A stretch of 64,000 nt of DNA from Lachnospiraceae bacterium UBA7202 (GTDB lineage: Bacteria > Bacillota > Clostridia > Lachnospirales > Lachnospiraceae). A model generated the notes under the pieces. That model made no database searches, was not told the DNA's origin, and worked only from the letters and a program-made list of their open reading frames with translations. Made by a program: the position numbers and the translations under genes. The stretch's first letter is position 1. Every line of letters begins with the position of its first letter. The stretch covers positions 124,001 through 188,000 of the forward strand of contig DKUO01000038.1 in the NCBI GenBank assembly GCA_002490705.1, in the 5' to 3' direction. Shown here one piece after another: positions 15,732-24,016 of the stretch.

Positions 15732-17306
15732 TTACAGTTCTATGATCAGGTCTTCTGCCTCCGACTGTACGCTGGTTCCCACAATGCCGGACGGGAGCAG
15801 ATCTGCGGCCCGTTCGGACAGGCGCCTCTTACTGCCTGCCGCACTCCTGTAGCGGGAGAGAACACCGAGAAGCTGGATGGTGATGAGCGGCGTCATGGCA
15901 ACCATGGCCACGATGCCGAAAGCGTCTGTCACAATGCTGCCGCCTACAGCGCCGCAGGCGCCCTGCGCCAGAGGAAGCAGAAAGGCAGCCGTCATGGGGC
16001 CGGAAGCAACGCCGCCGGAGTCAAAGGCAATGGCGGTGTAGATCTTCGGCACAAAGAAGGAAATACCGAGGGCAAAGGCGTAACCGGGAATTAAAAACCA
16101 CATTACGGAAATGCCGGTCAGTACCCGCAGCATGGCGATGCCGAGGGAGACGGCTACGCCCGCCGAGAGACAGGTTCCCATGGCTTTGGCGGAGATCGCG
16201 CCGTCCGTGATTTCCTCCACCTGTTTGTTCAGCACATAGACGGCAGGCTCGGCTTTTACAATGAAGAACCCCATCACCATGGCGACCGGTATGAGAATCC
16301 AGGGTTTGGAGGAGGAGCCGAGCATCTGGCCGAGATAGTTGCCCGCGGGCATAAAGCCCACGTTTACGCCGGTCATAAACAGGACCAGCCCGATATAGGT
16401 GTAAACCAGTCCCACAATCATCTTGGAGAGGGTGCGCTTTGAAAGTTTCAGCACCGCAGCCTGAAAGATCCCGAAAAACAGCACAATCGGGAGAAGGGAG
16501 ACGGCGATCTCCTTTATGTAGGTGGGAAATCCCTTGTGGAACAGCGCCCAGAGGGCTACGGAGTCCTCCACAGAGGGGATCGTTGGCGGGATATAGCTGC
16601 TTTCGGCTGGATGGTAGATCATGCCGAGAATCAGTACGGATATAATGGGGCCGATGGAACAGAGGGCGACCAGACCAAAGCTGTCGTCCGCGGCGTGGCG
16701 GTCATTACGGATGGCGGAGACGCCTACGCCAAGCGCCATGATAAAGGGCACGGTCATTGGCCCGGTGGTCACGCCGCCGGAGTCGAAGGCCACGCTCAGG
16801 AAATCATCGGGCACAAATATGGTCAGGACAAAGGCGAGGATATAAAAGAAAACCAGCAGGGGAGGCAGTGGAATGCGAAACAGCATACGAAGCAGAGCAA
16901 GCACAAGGAACAGGCCCACGCCGCCAGCCACGGCGGCGATCAGGATACCGTTTGGAATAGAGGGCACCTGTCCAGCCAGCACCTGAAGGTCCGGCTCCGA
17001 TACGGTGATGATAAAACCTAACAAAAATGACAGGGAAACGATCAGGGTGAGCTTTTTGCTTTTGGTCATGCAGGTGCCCACCTTTTCCCCCATAGGGGTC
17101 ATGGAAAGCTCTGCGCCCAGCGTGAAAAACATCATGCCGAGAATCAACAAAACCGCGCCGATCAGGAAGCACAGAAGAATGCTGGGAGAGATCGGAGCGA
17201 CGGAAAAGCACAGCAGAAGAACAATGACAAGGATTGGCAGCACAGCTACCAGAGCTTCCTGCAATTTTTCTGTCAGTTTTTCGCGTAAAATGATTTTGGT
17301 CCGCAA
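15732..17306 (-). CDS. DUF1538 integral membrane protein (putative transporter)
   Basis: 524 aa with many membrane segments. The protein is an internal duplication: FDSGGVTTGPMT at about residues 174-185 and FDSGGVASGPMT at about 428-439, each with similar flanking helices. This is the DUF1538 signature. Start taken as TTG 17306, 7 nt after GGAGG; the frame continues upstream to 17375 without a comparable site. The conserved DSGG motifs within helices suggest ion or substrate binding. No substrate is known to me. Paired with the PII-like gene at 14991-15707. Confidence 0.75.
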   Translation of the reverse strand: MRTKIILREKLTEKLQEALVAVLPILVIVLLLCFSVAPISPSILLCFLIGAVLLILGMMFFTLGAELSMTPMGEKVGTCMTKSKKLTLIVSLSFLLGFIITVSEPDLQVLAGQVPSIPNGILIAAVAGGVGLFLVLALLRMLFRIPLPPLLVFFYILAFVLTIFVPDDFLSVAFDSGGVTTGPMTVPFIMALGVGVSAIRNDRHAADDSFGLVALCSIGPIISVLILGMIYHPAESSYIPPTIPSVEDSVALWALFHKGFPTYIKEIAVSLLPIVLFFGIFQAAVLKLSKRTLSKMIVGLVYTYIGLVLFMTGVNVGFMPAGNYLGQMLGSSSKPWILIPVAMVMGFFIVKAEPAVYVLNKQVEEITDGAISAKAMGTCLSAGVAVSLGIAMLRVLTGISVMWFLIPGYAFALGISFFVPKIYTAIAFDSGGVASGPMTAAFLLPLAQGACGAVGGSIVTDAFGIVAMVAMTPLITIQLLGVLSRYRSAAGSKRRLSERAADLLPSGIVGTSVQSEAEDLIIEL

Positions 17307-17347
17307 AGAGACACCTCCATTGCCAAATATTTCAGCTTCTGAGATTA

Positions 17348-17356
17348 TGATATAAT
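17348..17356 (+). promoter_or_regulatory. Extended -10 promoter for ruvB
   Basis: TGATATAAT, i.e. a TGn plus consensus TATAAT. No good -35 is seen at the right distance. ATG 17431 is about 70 nt downstream. This gives ruvB its own promoter, needed because ruvA is far upstream. Confidence 0.5.
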
Positions 17357-17430
17357 AGCCGCAGGAGAAAAGCAAGCGGCTTGCAGTGCGGGTTTTTAAA
17401 TGCTATGATTGTGTACGGAGAGAAGAGAAT

Positions 17431-18429
17431 ATGCCAAACAGGATGATTGAGACAAATTTAATAGAGGAAGATATTAAAATAGAAGGATCTCTGAGGCCGC
17501 AGACCCTGGTTGACTATATTGGTCAAGAAAAGGTGAAGGACAATTTGAAGATTTATATCGAAGCGGCCAAGCAGCGGGGCGACGCGCTGGACCATGTGCT
17601 TTTTTACGGCCCGCCCGGCCTTGGGAAGACGACGCTTGCCGGCATTATCGCCAATGAAATGGGCGTCCACATGAAGGTCACCAGCGGTCCGGCCATTGAG
17701 AAACCGGGAGAAATGGCGGCCATTTTAAACAATTTGCAAGAGGGCGATCTGCTCTTTGTGGACGAGATTCACAGGCTGAACCGTCAGGTGGAGGAAGTTT
17801 TGTACCCGGCTATGGAGGATTACGCCATCGATATCATGATCGGCAAGGGGGCGACGGCCCGCTCGATCCGTCTGGATCTGCCTCACTTTACGCTGGTTGG
17901 CGCGACCACCAGGGCGGGGCTTTTAACGGCGCCTTTGCGGGATCGTTTCGGCATGATCCACAGGCTGGAATTTTATACGGTAGAGGAGCTTACGGTGATC
18001 ATAAGGCAGTCGGCAAAGAAGCTGGGTGTTATGATCGACGAGAAGGGGGCGGTGGAGTTAGCCAGAAGAAGCCGCGGCACGCCCCGCCTTGCGAACCGCA
18101 TTTTAAAGCGGGTGCGGGATTTCGCACAGGTGAAATACGACGGCGTGATCACGGAGGAGATCGCAAAGGTGGCCCTCGATTTGATGGATGTGGACAAAAT
18201 GGGTCTGGATCATGTGGATCGGAATATTCTGGTCACTATGATCGAGAAGTTTAAGGGCGGCCCGGTGGGTCTTGACACGTTAGCCGCGGCCATCGGGGAG
18301 GACGCCGGGACGATCGAGGATGTGTACGAGCCGTACCTGATTCAGAACGGGTTTTTGAACCGCACGCCGAGGGGCAGGATGGTCACCGAGCTGGCCTATC
18401 GGCATTTTGGACTTGAAATTCCTTCTTAG
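17431..18429 (+). CDS. ruvB: Holliday junction helicase RuvB
   Basis: 332 aa, normal length. AAA+ motor that drives branch migration with RuvA. Starts with RPQTLVDYIGQEKVKDNL; Walker A GPPGLGKTT (about 63-71), Walker B FVDEIHRL, sensor 1 GATTRAG, arginine-finger region LRDRFGM, and a C-terminal winged helix (GFLNRTPRGRMVTELAY). Start at ATG 17431 after GGAGAGAAG; upstream codons lack family similarity. The zapA promoter lies within its last codons. Confidence 0.95.
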   Translation: MPNRMIETNLIEEDIKIEGSLRPQTLVDYIGQEKVKDNLKIYIEAAKQRGDALDHVLFYGPPGLGKTTLAGIIANEMGVHMKVTSGPAIEKPGEMAAILNNLQEGDLLFVDEIHRLNRQVEEVLYPAMEDYAIDIMIGKGATARSIRLDLPHFTLVGATTRAGLLTAPLRDRFGMIHRLEFYTVEELTVIIRQSAKKLGVMIDEKGAVELARRSRGTPRLANRILKRVRDFAQVKYDGVITEEIAKVALDLMDVDKMGLDHVDRNILVTMIEKFKGGPVGLDTLAAAIGEDAGTIEDVYEPYLIQNGFLNRTPRGRMVTELAYRHFGLEIPS

Positions 18430-18441
18430 GAAAGCTATAAT
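18413..18441 (+). promoter_or_regulatory. Sigma-A promoter for zapA
   Basis: TTGAAA (18413-18418) inside the 3' end of ruvB, a 17-nt spacer, and a perfect TATAAT (18436-18441). ATG of zapA at 18483. Confidence 0.75.
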
Positions 18442-18482
18442 GGGGATGATAGTATAAGCACAGCGATGGAGGGGCGCTCCTT

Positions 18483-18890
18483 ATGTCAACAAAAACAGAT
18501 ACGGAAGTGATCATCGCCGGCAAGGTTTTCACGTTGAGCGGTTATGAAAGCGAGGAGTACCTTCAGAAGGTGGCTTCTTACATAAACAATAAGATAGCCG
18601 AGTATAACAAGATTGACAGCTTTAAACGACAACCGATGGATACGCAGAATGTGCTGTTACAGTTAAACATTGCGGACGATTATTTCAAGGCAAAAAAGCA
18701 GATCGGGATTCTGGAAGAGGATCTCAAGAGTAAAAATGATGAAGTGTATGCGCTAAAGCATGATTTGATCGCGGCGCAGATGAAGCTGGAAAATACGGAA
18801 AAGAATGTGAAGAGTTTACAGGCTGAGGCGAACGAGAATGCGAAGCAGATCGTCCGCATGGAGACAGAGCTAAAGGAACGAAAGAAATAG
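18483..18890 (+). CDS. zapA: Cell division protein ZapA
   Basis: 135 aa. The N-terminal domain matches ZapA (TEVIIAGKVFTLSGYESEEYLQKVASYINNK), followed by a long C-terminal coiled coil (about 65-135: GILEEDLKSKNDEVYALKHDL...). ZapA bundles FtsZ filaments at the division site. The coiled coil is longer than in B. subtilis ZapA (85 aa), as is common in Clostridia. Ribosome binding site GGAGGGGC upstream. Followed after 63 nt by the U32 peptidase gene. Confidence 0.85.
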   Translation: MSTKTDTEVIIAGKVFTLSGYESEEYLQKVASYINNKIAEYNKIDSFKRQPMDTQNVLLQLNIADDYFKAKKQIGILEEDLKSKNDEVYALKHDLIAAQMKLENTEKNVKSLQAEANENAKQIVRMETELKERKK

Positions 18891-18953
18891 GTTGACAGGG
18901 AGCAGATCAGCGGGTCTGCTCCTTTTCTGAGAATAGGATTCGGAGCGGAAAGC

Positions 18954-21194
18954 ATGGCGAAAAAGACGGAGCTTCTGGCACCGGCAGGCAATTACGAAGC
19001 CTTTTTGGGGGCGGTAAATGCGGGAGCCGATGCGGTATATCTGGGAGGCCAACGGTTTGGCGCGAGGGCGTATGCGGATAATTTTGACACGGAACAGATT
19101 CTCCGCGCGCTTCATGTCGCCCATTTTTACGGAAAAAAGATTTATCTGACCGTCAATACACTCTTAAAGGAACGGGAGCTTGCAGAGCTTTCTTCCTATC
19201 TTGCGCCTTTTTATGATGCCGGTCTTGACGGCGTGATTGTGCAGGATTTCGGCGTGTTTCGCCATATCAGGGAGCAGTTTCCGCAGCTGCCCCTGCATGT
19301 GAGCACCCAGATGACGGTGACGGGGGCGCGGGGCGCCGCGTTTTTAAAAGCGCAGGGCGCATGCCGCGTCGTGCCGGCAAGGGAGCTTTCTTTGGAGGAA
19401 GTGCGAAAGATCAGGGAAGAGGCTGGCGTGGAGGTGGAGTGTTTCATTCACGGGGCCATGTGCTATTGTTATTCGGGACAGTGCCTTTTCAGCAGTATTT
19501 TGGGCGGCAGGAGCGGCAACAGGGGGCGGTGCGCCCAGCCCTGCAGGCTTCCCTATGAGATTTATGACGAGGCAGAGCGGCTTTCGGTGAGCGGTTACCC
19601 CCTGAGTCTGAAAGACATGTGTACGTTGGAATATTTGCCAAAGCTTCTTGCGGCGGGCATCGACTCCTTTAAGATTGAGGGGCGGATGAAGCGGCCGGAA
19701 TATGCGGCGGGCGTCACCGCAATTTACCGCAAATATATGGACCTGTATGACAAGGAGGGAGCGGCGGGTTATCGGGTGGATCCCGCTGACATGGACAAGC
19801 TTCGCAGGCTCTATATCCGCAGTGAGATTCAGACAGGCTACTATGAACGGCACAATGGAAAAGAGATGATTACGCTTACCACGCCCGGCTACAGCGGAAG
19901 TGACGAGGCTTTTTTGACGCAGATCAGGGAAAAATACCTGAGAGAACCGGACAAAATGCCGGTACATATGTGTGCGTCGGTGAAGGTGGGAGAACCCCTG
20001 CGTCTGCGGATGGTTTCCGAAGAAAACCCGAAGGTTTTCGCTGAGGCTTCCGGAGAGATGGTACAGCAGGCGAAAAACGCGCCTCTTACCGGGGAGGCGG
20101 TGAAAAAGCAGATCGGCAAAACAGGGGAGAGTCTGGTGTCTGTCTCTTCCTGTGAGGTATCTTTGGAGGGAGAGGGATTTGTGCCCGTGAAGGCGCTCAA
20201 TGAATTGCGCCGTGCGGCGGTGGAGGCTTTCAAGAGGACAGTATCCGCAGAAAGCCAGAAAAACCGACCAAGTCAGTCAACATATAAAAAGGGGATAGAG
20301 GAGAAAGCGGCAGAGCGAACTTGCGGGAATCGGAAGCGGGAGGCGGCGCTTGCGGGCAAAGCTGTACAGGAATCGCAGGAGCCGGCTAAGGACTGTCTGG
20401 TAAGCACGGTGGAACAGCTGCAGGCTGTGGCCGAGTGGGGGCGCTGCCGCCGCATCTATGTGGAGAGCGATCTGTTTTTGCGGGAGAATGAAACCATATT
20501 GCAGGCGGTGGCGGAGGCAGGCGCGGACTGCTATCTGGCGCTGCCCTATGTTTTGCGGGAGAGGGATGAGGATTTCCTTTCGCGGCTGTCGGACGGCATT
20601 GCCGGGGCGGGGACGAGGATTTCCGGCCTTCTCCTCAGAAATCTGGAGGAACTGGCTTTTGTGAGGGAAAGACCGGAGCTTTACGGCGGCTTTCTATTAG
20701 TCTTGGATGCGGGGCTTTACTGTTTTAATTCTGAGGCGGTCAAATTTTTGGCGGAGTTTGCAGGAGAAATCACGCTTCCCTATGAACTGAACGGGAAGGA
20801 GGCCATGCATCTTGCCCGTGCCGCCGCCGACCGGGATGTGCCGGCAGCCTTGATTGTCTACAGCCGTATTCCCATGATGGTCACAGCCAACTGTCTGCGA
20901 AAGACGGCCGGCCTGTGTCAGAATACCGGCAAGCCGAAACGGCAGTTTTTCTTAAAAGACAGACAGGGGGCAATATTTCCTGTGGTGATAAATTGCGATC
21001 ACTGTTATAATGTGTTATATAATTCTGTTCCCTATTCCCTGCACGGGGCAAAGAAGGAGCGGGACAGAATTGGCGCCGCCTCCTTCCGTTATGATTTTGC
21101 GACGGAGACGGGAGCGCAGTGCAGACAGATACTGGAGGGGATATTTCCCTTCGTAGCGTATACGGCGGGACACTGTAAGAGGGGCGTTGAATAA
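18954..21194 (+). CDS. U32-family peptidase (collagenase-like / RlhA-TrhP type)
   Basis: 746 aa. The N-terminal TIM-barrel begins KTELLAPAGNYEAFLGAVNAGADAVYLGG. The U32 signature with its cysteine cluster is at about 163-200 (ECFIHGAMCYCYSGQCLFSS, then GNRGRCAQPCR). The C-terminal half carries a second, degenerate U32-like repeat with two more Cys near the end. Family members include proteases and, in E. coli, RlhA and TrhP, which carry out prephenate-dependent or Fe-S-dependent hydroxylation of RNA; which applies is not decidable here. A Lys/Glu-rich low-complexity stretch (about 430-470) links the halves. Complete by length for the long form of the family. Confidence 0.8.
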   Translation: MAKKTELLAPAGNYEAFLGAVNAGADAVYLGGQRFGARAYADNFDTEQILRALHVAHFYGKKIYLTVNTLLKERELAELSSYLAPFYDAGLDGVIVQDFGVFRHIREQFPQLPLHVSTQMTVTGARGAAFLKAQGACRVVPARELSLEEVRKIREEAGVEVECFIHGAMCYCYSGQCLFSSILGGRSGNRGRCAQPCRLPYEIYDEAERLSVSGYPLSLKDMCTLEYLPKLLAAGIDSFKIEGRMKRPEYAAGVTAIYRKYMDLYDKEGAAGYRVDPADMDKLRRLYIRSEIQTGYYERHNGKEMITLTTPGYSGSDEAFLTQIREKYLREPDKMPVHMCASVKVGEPLRLRMVSEENPKVFAEASGEMVQQAKNAPLTGEAVKKQIGKTGESLVSVSSCEVSLEGEGFVPVKALNELRRAAVEAFKRTVSAESQKNRPSQSTYKKGIEEKAAERTCGNRKREAALAGKAVQESQEPAKDCLVSTVEQLQAVAEWGRCRRIYVESDLFLRENETILQAVAEAGADCYLALPYVLRERDEDFLSRLSDGIAGAGTRISGLLLRNLEELAFVRERPELYGGFLLVLDAGLYCFNSEAVKFLAEFAGEITLPYELNGKEAMHLARAAADRDVPAALIVYSRIPMMVTANCLRKTAGLCQNTGKPKRQFFLKDRQGAIFPVVINCDHCYNVLYNSVPYSLHGAKKERDRIGAASFRYDFATETGAQCRQILEGIFPFVAYTAGHCKRGVE

Positions 21195-21211
21195 AATGGA
21201 GTATTGATTGT

Positions 21212-22609
21212 ATGGAGTTGTATATTACAGAGCTTTCTAAATATTTTATCACATTGTTTATCGCCTGCTACACGCTGGAATGCTTTCTGGTGTTCCGGTT
21301 TCAGGATGAAGAACAGAGGAAGGGCGGTTACATCCGCCAGAATATCTGGATGTTTTTGGTGCACTTTTCCTGTTTCCTTGTGATTTGCTTTGAGACGGGA
21401 CAGATTGAGTATCTGCTTTTTTATGTACTACAGCAGATTCTCCTGTTTTCCACGATTATGCTCTTTCGCATGATTTACCAGAAAGGGAACCTGCTGATTG
21501 TCAATAACATGTGCATGCTGTTGAGCATCGGTTTTGTGATTCTCACAAGGCTTTCCTACGAGCGGGCGATCAAACAGTTTTTTATTGTGACGGCGTCGAT
21601 CATCATCGGCATGGCGATTCCCTTTTTTATCCGCAATCTGAAATTCTTAAAAAGCCTTACCTGGGTCTATGCGGGCGTAGGCATTGCGGCCCTGGGCGTG
21701 GTGCTGATTCTGGGATCGGTGACCTACGGTTCCAAGATATCTTACTCCGTGGCGGGTGTGACGTTCCAGCCATCGGAGTTTGTTAAGATTGTATTTGTGT
21801 TTTTCATTGCCAGCGCATTCAGCGAGACATGGGATTTCCTGCGGGTGGCGGTGACGGCGGTGTTGGCGGGGGCTCATGTGCTGATTCTGGTGGCGTCCAA
21901 GGACCTGGGCAGCGCGCTGATCTTTTTTGTGGTCTATGTGTTTATGGTGTTTATTGCCACCGGAAAATGGATTTACCTGTTTCTGGGAGTGGCGGGCGGT
22001 TCAGCGGCGGCCGTGGTGGCATACCGGCTTTTCTCCCATGTGCAGGTGCGGGTGCAGGCATGGCGGGATCCTTTCAGCTGTATCGACGACGCCGGCTTTC
22101 AGATTACCCAGTCTCTTTTCGGCATCAGCAGCGGCGGCTGGTTCGGGTTAGGGCTGTTTCGGGGAAACCCGACGTCGATTCCGCTTGTGGAGGCTGATTT
22201 TGTGTTTTCCGCAGTGGCGGAAGAGCTGGGCATTCTCTTTTCCATGTGCATGATACTGATCTGTATCAGCAGCTTTATCATGTGTATGAACATTGCTTTG
22301 AAGCTTCAGGACCGCTTTTACAGGCTGATTGCTTTTGGCCTGGGCGTTACCTATATTTTTCAGGTGTTTTTGACAGTGGGCGGTGGGACAAAATTTATTC
22401 CCATGACGGGAGTGACGCTTCCCTTTATCAGCTACGGCGGAAGCTCTGTGCTGACCACACTCATCATGTTTTTTATTGTAGAGGGATTGTATATTATCAG
22501 GCGGGATGAAGGAGATAAACGTGCCAGAAAACAGGAAATTAGGAGACAGAGAGAGCGAAAGGCGGGAAAACGGCCGCCGCGGGACAGACAGGACGAAGAA
22601 GAAGCGTAA
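21212..22609 (+). CDS. FtsW/RodA/SpoVE-family SEDS glycosyltransferase
   Basis: 465 aa with about ten to twelve membrane helices. SEDS motifs: FQPSEFVKI, SKDLGSALIFF (with the catalytic-type Asp in the loop) and GVTLPFISYGGSS near the end, followed by a charged tail. The N-terminal extension of about 120 residues with three or four helices is longer than in standard FtsW. The 3' end overlaps the following PBP gene by 89 bp. SEDS proteins polymerise peptidoglycan together with a class B PBP, so the pair likely works as one synthase. Whether it serves division, elongation or sporulation cannot be told; a second SEDS (RodA) is at 52994. Confidence 0.85.
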   Translation: MELYITELSKYFITLFIACYTLECFLVFRFQDEEQRKGGYIRQNIWMFLVHFSCFLVICFETGQIEYLLFYVLQQILLFSTIMLFRMIYQKGNLLIVNNMCMLLSIGFVILTRLSYERAIKQFFIVTASIIIGMAIPFFIRNLKFLKSLTWVYAGVGIAALGVVLILGSVTYGSKISYSVAGVTFQPSEFVKIVFVFFIASAFSETWDFLRVAVTAVLAGAHVLILVASKDLGSALIFFVVYVFMVFIATGKWIYLFLGVAGGSAAAVVAYRLFSHVQVRVQAWRDPFSCIDDAGFQITQSLFGISSGGWFGLGLFRGNPTSIPLVEADFVFSAVAEELGILFSMCMILICISSFIMCMNIALKLQDRFYRLIAFGLGVTYIFQVFLTVGGGTKFIPMTGVTLPFISYGGSSVLTTLIMFFIVEGLYIIRRDEGDKRARKQEIRRQRERKAGKRPPRDRQDEEEA

Positions 22610-24005
22610 CCGGCAGATTCTGGCGGTCACATGGCTGTTTGTGGGGATGTTTTTTGCGATGATGGGATACACCTGCCACTATGCGGTCACCCACAGGCAG
22701 ACGCTCATGAACAACAGCTATAACACCAGACAGGAGATCTTGGTTGCCCAGAACAGCAGAGGGACCATCTATGCGGCGGGTGGACAGGTTTTAGCGGAAA
22801 CGCAGACGGATGGGGAGGGAAAGGAGACCAGAGTGTATCCTTACGCCAATATGTTTTCCCACGCAGTCGGTTACGCATCCAACGGAAGGTACGGGATCGA
22901 GGCTCTTGCCAACTACTATCTGATCAATTCCAACACAAAGCTCTCCGAGAAAGTGGCAAGCGACATGGCGGGAGAAAAGTATCCGGGTGACAGCGTGACC
23001 ACCACGCTGGATGTGGACCTGCAAAAGATCGCTTATGATTCGCTGGGGATGTACAGCGGGGCGGTCATTGTGACGGAGCCGTCCACGGGACGGATTCTCG
23101 CCATGGTGTCGAAGCCGGATTTTGATCCCAATGAGATTGATGCGATCTGGGATGATGTCATAAACGACAAGGAGAGCAGCGTGCTGTTAAACAGGGCGAC
23201 GCAGGGACTTTATCCGCCGGGCTCTACCTTTAAGATTGTGACGGCATTAGAATATATCAGGGAAAATCCTGATTCCTACAATCAGTTTTCTTTCCAGTGT
23301 AACGGCCACTTCACAAAAGGGGAAGAGCGGATCAACTGTTATCACGGCACAGCCCACGGAAGTGAGGATTTTACGAGGGCCTTTGCAAAGTCGTGTAATT
23401 CCGCTTTTGCCAGTATCGGACTGGAACTGGACCGGGAAAAATTCGGAGATACGCTTAATGATCTGCTGATGAATCAGGAACTCAAAGTAGACTTTGCCTA
23501 TAACCAGAGCAAACTTGCCATGAATGCGGACACATCGGATGCGGACGTCATGCAGGCGGCTATCGGGCAGGGGACAACACAGATGACGCCCTTGCAGCTT
23601 AACATGATCACAGCCGCCATCGCCAACGACGGGGTGCTGATGAAACCATACCTGATCGACCGGGTGGAAACCAAGGACAGAAGCGTGGTGAAACAGTTCT
23701 CGCCGGACTCCTACAAGCGGCTTATGAGCGAGGAGGAGGCACAGATTATGACGGGGCTGATGGAGGAAGTGGTGAAAAGCGGCACCGGGACAAAGCTTTC
23801 CGGGCTTTCCTACACGGCGGCCGGAAAGACGGGCTCCGCTGAGTATAATAAGGTGAAGAGTGATTCCCATGCATGGTTTACAGGATTTGCGCCCGTGGAG
23901 GATCCGCAGATATGTGTGACGATCATCATAGAAGGCGCGGGCAGCGGCGGTGATTACGCCGTGCCCATCACCAAAAGAATTTTGGATGCTTACTTTGAAC
24001 AATAA
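22521..24005 (+). CDS. Class B penicillin-binding protein (PBP2/FtsI-like transpeptidase)
   Basis: 494 aa. A basic N-terminus and one membrane anchor (about 35-55), a short N-terminal domain (ILVAQNSRGTIYAAGGQVLAET) and the transpeptidase domain. Catalytic motifs: SxxK as S235-T-F-K238 (PPGSTFK), SxN as SCN, and KTG as GKTGSAE. Start is GTG 22521, 6 nt after AAGGAG; an ATG at 22506 lies inside that site. It begins inside the SEDS gene, suggesting coupled translation. It cross-links glycan strands at the outer membrane face of the cell membrane. Smaller than the PBP2 at 48293. Confidence 0.85.
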   Translation: MPENRKLGDRESERRENGRRGTDRTKKKRNRQILAVTWLFVGMFFAMMGYTCHYAVTHRQTLMNNSYNTRQEILVAQNSRGTIYAAGGQVLAETQTDGEGKETRVYPYANMFSHAVGYASNGRYGIEALANYYLINSNTKLSEKVASDMAGEKYPGDSVTTTLDVDLQKIAYDSLGMYSGAVIVTEPSTGRILAMVSKPDFDPNEIDAIWDDVINDKESSVLLNRATQGLYPPGSTFKIVTALEYIRENPDSYNQFSFQCNGHFTKGEERINCYHGTAHGSEDFTRAFAKSCNSAFASIGLELDREKFGDTLNDLLMNQELKVDFAYNQSKLAMNADTSDADVMQAAIGQGTTQMTPLQLNMITAAIANDGVLMKPYLIDRVETKDRSVVKQFSPDSYKRLMSEEEAQIMTGLMEEVVKSGTGTKLSGLSYTAAGKTGSAEYNKVKSDSHAWFTGFAPVEDPQICVTIIIEGAGSGGDYAVPITKRILDAYFEQ

Positions 24006-24016
24006 CGGTTATTGGG

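Noticed and set aside
16536..17021. 161-codon plus-strand ORF inside the DUF1538 gene
   Set aside because: It overlaps the conserved DUF1538 motif on the other strand and lacks a ribosome binding site; composition is typical of a shadow frame.
24000..24014. Palindrome CAATAAC-G-GTTATTG between the PBP and HD-GYP genes as a terminator
   Set aside because: It has a one-base centre and no T-run on either strand. It may be chance, and no terminator is claimed.
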